A stretch of 15,651 nucleotides of DNA, from the NCBI GenBank assembly GCA_052147395.1, contig JBKQKS010000187.1:1-15651 (forward strand), in the 5' to 3' direction. Both the position numbers and the translations under genes were made by a program. This document shows, one piece after another, positions 14,239-15,651 of the stretch. How positions within the stretch are numbered: the first letter of the stretch is position 1; each line of letters starts with the position of its first letter. The notes beneath the pieces are model-generated. The model saw only the letters and a program-made list of their open reading frames with translations. It made no database searches and was not told the origin of the DNA. Source of the DNA: Roseiarcus sp052147395. GTDB taxonomy: Bacteria; Pseudomonadota; Alphaproteobacteria; Rhizobiales; Beijerinckiaceae.

Positions 14239-15651
14239 ATGATGAACCTGCTCGCTGAACAATCCTCGCCCTATCTGCTGCAACACGCGCACAACCCCGT
14301 GCACTGGCGCCCCTGGGGCCAGGCCGCATTCGAGGAGGCCCGGGCGAGGGATTGCCCCGTGCTCGTCTCGATCGGCTATGCGGCCTGTCACTGGTGCCAC
14401 GTGATGGCGCACGAATCGTTCGAGGACGCGACGACGGCGGCGATGATGAACGCCGGCTTCGTCAACGTGAAGGTCGACCGCGAGGAGCGGCCGGACGTCG
14501 ACCACCATTACATGAGCGCTTTGCACGCGATGGGCGAACAGGGCGGCTGGCCGCTCACCATGTTCCTCACCCCCGACGGCGCGCCGTTCTTCGGCGGCAC
14601 GTACTGGCCGCCGACGTCGCGCTGGGGAAAACCCTCGTTCCGCCAGGTGCTGGCGGCGATCCAGGCCGCCTGGCGCGACCAGCGGCCGACGATCCTCGAA
14701 AACGGCCGTTCGCTCGAGGCGCATCTTTCCGAGCTCGCGGCGCCGAGCGGCGGCGGCGATCTGACCCCCCGGGCGCTCGACGCCGCCGGCGAGGGTTTGT
14801 TGAGGCTCATCGACCCAGTCCACGGCGGCATCGGCGACGCGCCGAAATTCCCCAACGCGCCGATCTTCCGCTTTTTCGCCAACGAGTTTTTCCGCCGCGG
14901 CGATCGGCGCTTCCGCGACGCGTTGCGCAGTCTTCTCGACGCTTTGTGCGCCGGCGGCATCTACGACCATGTCGGCGGCGGTTTCGCGCGCTACTCGACC
15001 GACGCCCAGTGGCATGTGCCGCATTTCGAAAAAATGCTCTACGACAATGCGCAAATTCTAGAATTGCTCGCCCTCGCCTACGCCGAAACTCCCACCCCGG
15101 TCTATGCCGAACGGGCGCGCGAAACGTTCGGCTGGCTGATGCGCGAGATGCGCGCCGGCGCCGCGGGCGGCGCCAGCGGCGCGGGCGGCGCCAGCGGCGC
15201 GGGCAGCGCCTTCGCCGCGTCCCAGGACGCCGACCAGGAGGGGGAGGAAGGATCGTTCTACGTCTGGAGCGAAGCCGAGATCGACGCTTTGCTGGGGCCA
15301 GACAGCTCCGTCTTCAAAGCCGCCTACGACGTCCGCGGCGGCGGCAACTGGGAGGGCCACAACGTGTTGCGGCGCGTCGCGCCGCCCGGCGCGCTCGAAC
15401 ACGAGCTCGCCGCCTGCCGGGCCGCGCTGTTCGAAGCCCGCGCGCGCCGGACGGCGCCGCCGCTCGACGACAAGATCCTCGCCGATTGGAACGGGCTCAT
15501 GATCGCCGCGCTGGCGCGGGCGAGCTTCGTTTTTTCCGCGCCCGAATATCTCGAGGCCGCCGTGGCGGCGTTCGACGCGGTGACGAGAACCCTGGTCGAC
15601 GCCGAGGGCCGGCTCGTGCATTCGGCGCGGGCGGGAAAGATCGGCGCGCCG
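14239..15651 (+). CDS. DUF255 / YyaL-type thioredoxin-domain protein (spermatogenesis-associated protein 20 family), 3' end outside window
   Basis: The open frame covers 471 codons to the window edge with no stop; family members run to about 670-700 residues. The start reads MMNLLAEQSSPYLLQHAHNP, then VHWRPWG, the typical opening. The thioredoxin-like domain has the CxxC-type motif ACHWCHVMAHESFED (C50, C53), then FVNVKVDREERPDVDHHYM, GGWPLTMFLTPDG and FFGGTYWPP. The second, helical (six-hairpin-like) domain shows HGGIGDAPKFPNAP, GGIYDHVGGGFARYSTDAQW, HVPHFEKMLYDNAQ, SQDADQEGEEGSFYVWSEAE, and LDDKILADWNGLMIAALARA. Its function is not firmly known; redox or carbohydrate-related roles have been suggested. 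Residues 309-324 are an inserted Ala/Gly/Ser tract made by an 18-bp tandem repeat. The ribosome site is poor; ATGs at 14239 and 14242 are both possible. Confidence 0.93.
   Translation, partial: MMNLLAEQSSPYLLQHAHNPVHWRPWGQAAFEEARARDCPVLVSIGYAACHWCHVMAHESFEDATTAAMMNAGFVNVKVDREERPDVDHHYMSALHAMGEQGGWPLTMFLTPDGAPFFGGTYWPPTSRWGKPSFRQVLAAIQAAWRDQRPTILENGRSLEAHLSELAAPSGGGDLTPRALDAAGEGLLRLIDPVHGGIGDAPKFPNAPIFRFFANEFFRRGDRRFRDALRSLLDALCAGGIYDHVGGGFARYSTDAQWHVPHFEKMLYDNAQILELLALAYAETPTPVYAERARETFGWLMREMRAGAAGGASGAGGASGAGSAFAASQDADQEGEEGSFYVWSEAEIDALLGPDSSVFKAAYDVRGGGNWEGHNVLRRVAPPGALEHELAACRAALFEARARRTAPPLDDKILADWNGLMIAALARASFVFSAPEYLEAAVAAFDAVTRTLVDAEGRLVHSARAGKIGAP
15163..15210 (+). repeat. In-frame 18-bp tandem repeat inside the DUF255 gene
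   Basis: Unit GCGGGCGGCGCCAGCGGC occurs twice in perfect succession (15163-15180, 15181-15198), followed by a partial third with one change (GCGGGCAGCGCC, 15199-15210). It encodes AGGASG-AGGASG-AGSA in a loop just before the conserved FAASQDADQEGEEG block. The length is a multiple of three, so copy-number change keeps the frame. Confidence 0.9.

Noticed and set aside
13852..15054. 400-codon minus-strand frame opposite the DUF255 gene
   Set aside because: Antisense frame; the plus strand has the CHWCH and KFPNAP-type motifs and runs open to the window end.

Overview
The window looks like chromosomal DNA of a G+C-rich alphaproteobacterium, most likely in Hyphomicrobiales (Rhizobiales). The support is the tpiA / ppiD / trpE neighbourhood, an AapJ-type amino-acid binding protein, and secreted DUF proteins of alphaproteobacterial character. 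I see no reliable marker for genus. No rRNA, tRNA, CRISPR array, transposase or integrase was found.

Layout. At 1-640 (minus) is the 5' part of tpiA. It is divergent from the plus-strand pair ppiD-trpE (782-4202), whose ends are separated by one base. Instead of trpG, trpE is followed by a small ParE-type toxin-antitoxin module (4358-4860). After that comes a decayed second copy of the trpE 3' end plus part of its downstream spacer (5010-5182). Two minus-strand genes for exported proteins follow: a DUF3455-like protein (5246-5743) and an orphan amino-acid ABC-transporter binding protein (5895-6905). Then come three closely spaced plus-strand genes: an exported protein of unknown function (7056-8477), a cystathionine beta-lyase (8529-9722) and a nucleoside hydrolase (9816-10778). 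A Uma2-family nuclease-like gene follows (10920-11501).

On the minus strand, converging on Uma2, is a translationally coupled pair: an AAA/ABC-type ATPase (12346-13428) and a DUF4276, TOPRIM-like protein (11675-12349). It lies behind a YdeI-family gene (13514-14164). The window ends inside a plus-strand DUF255/YyaL-type thioredoxin-domain gene (14239-15651), which carries an in-frame 18-bp tandem repeat.

Two places stand out. The first is the ATPase + DUF4276 operon. Its architecture (SMC-like ATPase sensor plus TOPRIM-like partner, ATGA overlap, locally lower G+C, beside a Uma2 gene) resembles PARIS/OLD-type anti-phage systems, and it is the best candidate for an under-described system. The second is the trpE 3'-end repeat that brackets the toxin-antitoxin module. 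It looks like the scar of an insertion or rearrangement at the end of trpE and coincides with the missing trpG. The other genes are ordinary metabolic or envelope functions. All functional calls come from reading motifs by eye; no database search was run.
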